Positions 63,246 through 64,000 of a stretch of DNA of 64,000 nucleotides are shown here, one piece after another (the first letter of the stretch is position 1; the number at the start of each line of letters is the position of its first letter). The stretch is from Kitasatospora sp. NBC_01287 (GTDB taxonomy: Bacteria > Actinomycetota > Actinomycetes > Streptomycetales > Streptomycetaceae): the NCBI RefSeq assembly GCF_026340565.1, contig NZ_JAPEPB010000001.1, forward strand, positions 1,922,001 to 1,986,000. Direction: 5' to 3'. The translations under genes were made by a program, and so were the position numbers. Below the pieces are notes generated by a model that was not told the DNA's origin, made no database searches, and was given only the letters and a program-made list of their open reading frames with translations.

Positions 63246-64000
63246 CCCCGGCCCGGTGGCACTTCCCGGAGCCGGCCGCCCCGGCGCCCAGGAAGCGGCC
63301 CGCGCCGCCCAGTTGCGCCGGGTCCTGGCCGTCGGCGCGGTGGCCGGCCTGGCCTTCGCCGCACTGGAACTGCGCCCGGACAGCGGCCTGCTGAGCGGCG
63401 GTGACGGCCCACTGAGTCGGCCCTTCCTCCCGCTGCTCCTACTGGCCCTGGGCTGGCTGGTGCTGCTCGAACGGACCCTGCGCCGCTACCGGGGACAGCT
63501 CGGTCGGGCCGACCGCCTGTCGGCGCGCGCCGACCGTCTGCGCGCCGCCGCCCTGCGGCTGCTGCCCGTGCTGGCGGTCGGGCTGCCGGTACTGCTGCTC
63601 CTGCTGCGTCACTGGACCCCCACGCACAGCTCGCCGCCCGAAGAGGCCCCGACCGCTCCGCTGCCGCCCCACCTCGCGGAGGGCGGGTCCGACCCGCTGG
63701 GGTTCCTGAAGCCGGTCGCCCTCGTCCTGCTGGCGCTGCTGCTGGCGGTGGGCGCGGTGCGGGTGTGGCGGCTGCTGCGCCGGCTGCCGAAGCCCCGCCT
63801 GCCGCACGGCGCCACGACACGGACACGCACCGACGAACGCGAACTGGCCCGAGCCATCGCCTCCGCCCGCCGCGCCCTGCTCAACGCCCACGACGCCCGC
63901 ACCGCCGTCATCGCCTGCTACCTGGCCATGGAGGACTCCCTCGCCGCCTCCGGCATCGAACGCCGGATCGCCGACAGCCCCACCGACCTCCTCCACCGAG
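63229..64000 (+). CDS. DUF4129-domain membrane protein (3' end outside window)
   Basis: 257 codons up to the window edge without a stop. Start ATG with GGGGGGAGAGA upstream. Three membrane helices: VLAVGAVAGLAFAALEL, PFLPLLLLALGWLVLLE and a pair around LLPVLAVGLPVLLLLL and PVALVLLALLLAVGAV. The end (IACYLAMEDSLAASGIERRIADSPTDLLHR) is the DUF4129 signature, normally the cytoplasmic tail. In actinobacteria this family neighbours MoxR ATPase and DUF58 genes, which may lie beyond the edge. Confidence 0.8.
   Translation, partial: MTAGGDPGPVALPGAGRPGAQEAARAAQLRRVLAVGAVAGLAFAALELRPDSGLLSGGDGPLSRPFLPLLLLALGWLVLLERTLRRYRGQLGRADRLSARADRLRAAALRLLPVLAVGLPVLLLLLRHWTPTHSSPPEEAPTAPLPPHLAEGGSDPLGFLKPVALVLLALLLAVGAVRVWRLLRRLPKPRLPHGATTRTRTDERELARAIASARRALLNAHDARTAVIACYLAMEDSLAASGIERRIADSPTDLLHR

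Overview
The window is uniformly GC-rich, with strong third-position G/C bias, frequent GTG starts, four-base translational couplings and many long antisense shadow frames. Gene content is streptomycete: a conservon with a CYP157/CYP154-type P450 pair, an ergothioneine operon, a SCO5389-family protein, DUF1707 and DUF6193 proteins, and a Tat-exported phospholipase C. It is most likely chromosomal DNA of Streptomyces, Kitasatospora or a close relative. I see no rRNA, tRNA, CRISPR array or replication origin.

Layout. 1-5.3 kb: the 3' part of a large RHS/YD-repeat polymorphic toxin with a B-lectin insert, a variable C-terminal toxin region, a candidate immunity gene and a DUF6193 gene. 5.4-14.9 kb: RidA, a secreted Agd3-like protein that seems to have lost its metal ligands, a beta-hydroxyacid dehydrogenase, a cupin, a DUF1707 protein, a secreted propeller-like protein, phospholipase C and a small serine hydrolase. 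15-21 kb: a GNAT, a decayed MocR relic, an S66 peptidase, a nucleotidyltransferase-fold protein, and a DHA2-type MFS pump next to a TetR regulator with two matching operator-like palindromes. 21.2-25.9 kb: egtABCD, which makes ergothioneine. 25.9-28.4 kb: a mobile-DNA island in which a 186-bp MITE-like element and a complete 1491-bp IS630-family element sit side by side in the TA of a CTAG shared by two convergent stop codons; the IS carries an antisense passenger gene, and a second IS end lies nearby.

28.5-44.6 kb: TetR and an AurF-like diiron oxygenase, a channel-like protein with two nucleotide-binding domains, the conservon (kinase-like CvnA, roadblock CvnB, DUF742 CvnC, GTPase CvnD, two P450s), a glycosyltransferase/polysaccharide deacetylase pair, an OmpR-type two-component system, and a sigma factor fused through a membrane segment to an extracellular CAP domain, followed by a 17 x 13-bp tandem array. 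44.8-52.6 kb: a MarR regulator, an S9 peptidase, small conserved proteins, DedA, a bifunctional penicillin-binding protein and the SCO5389-family protein. 52.7-64 kb: an acidic-repeat protein with a 42-bp minisatellite, a LysR regulator divergent from sdhCAB, an Mrr-nuclease/TerD fusion, an ABC ATPase without a recognisable permease, and the start of a DUF4129 membrane protein cut by the window end.

Several genes appear to be transcribed without a leader: a TANNNT hexamer lies 6-7 nt before the start codon of at least eight genes (starts at 10939-, 14297+, 17417-, 32010-, 45555+, 48597-, 49920+ and 55819+). No large biosynthetic cluster is visible. The most distinctive features are the double insertion at the shared CTAG, the sigma-CAP fusion, the Mrr-TerD fusion, the lectin-bearing RHS toxin and the probable pseudo-deacetylase.
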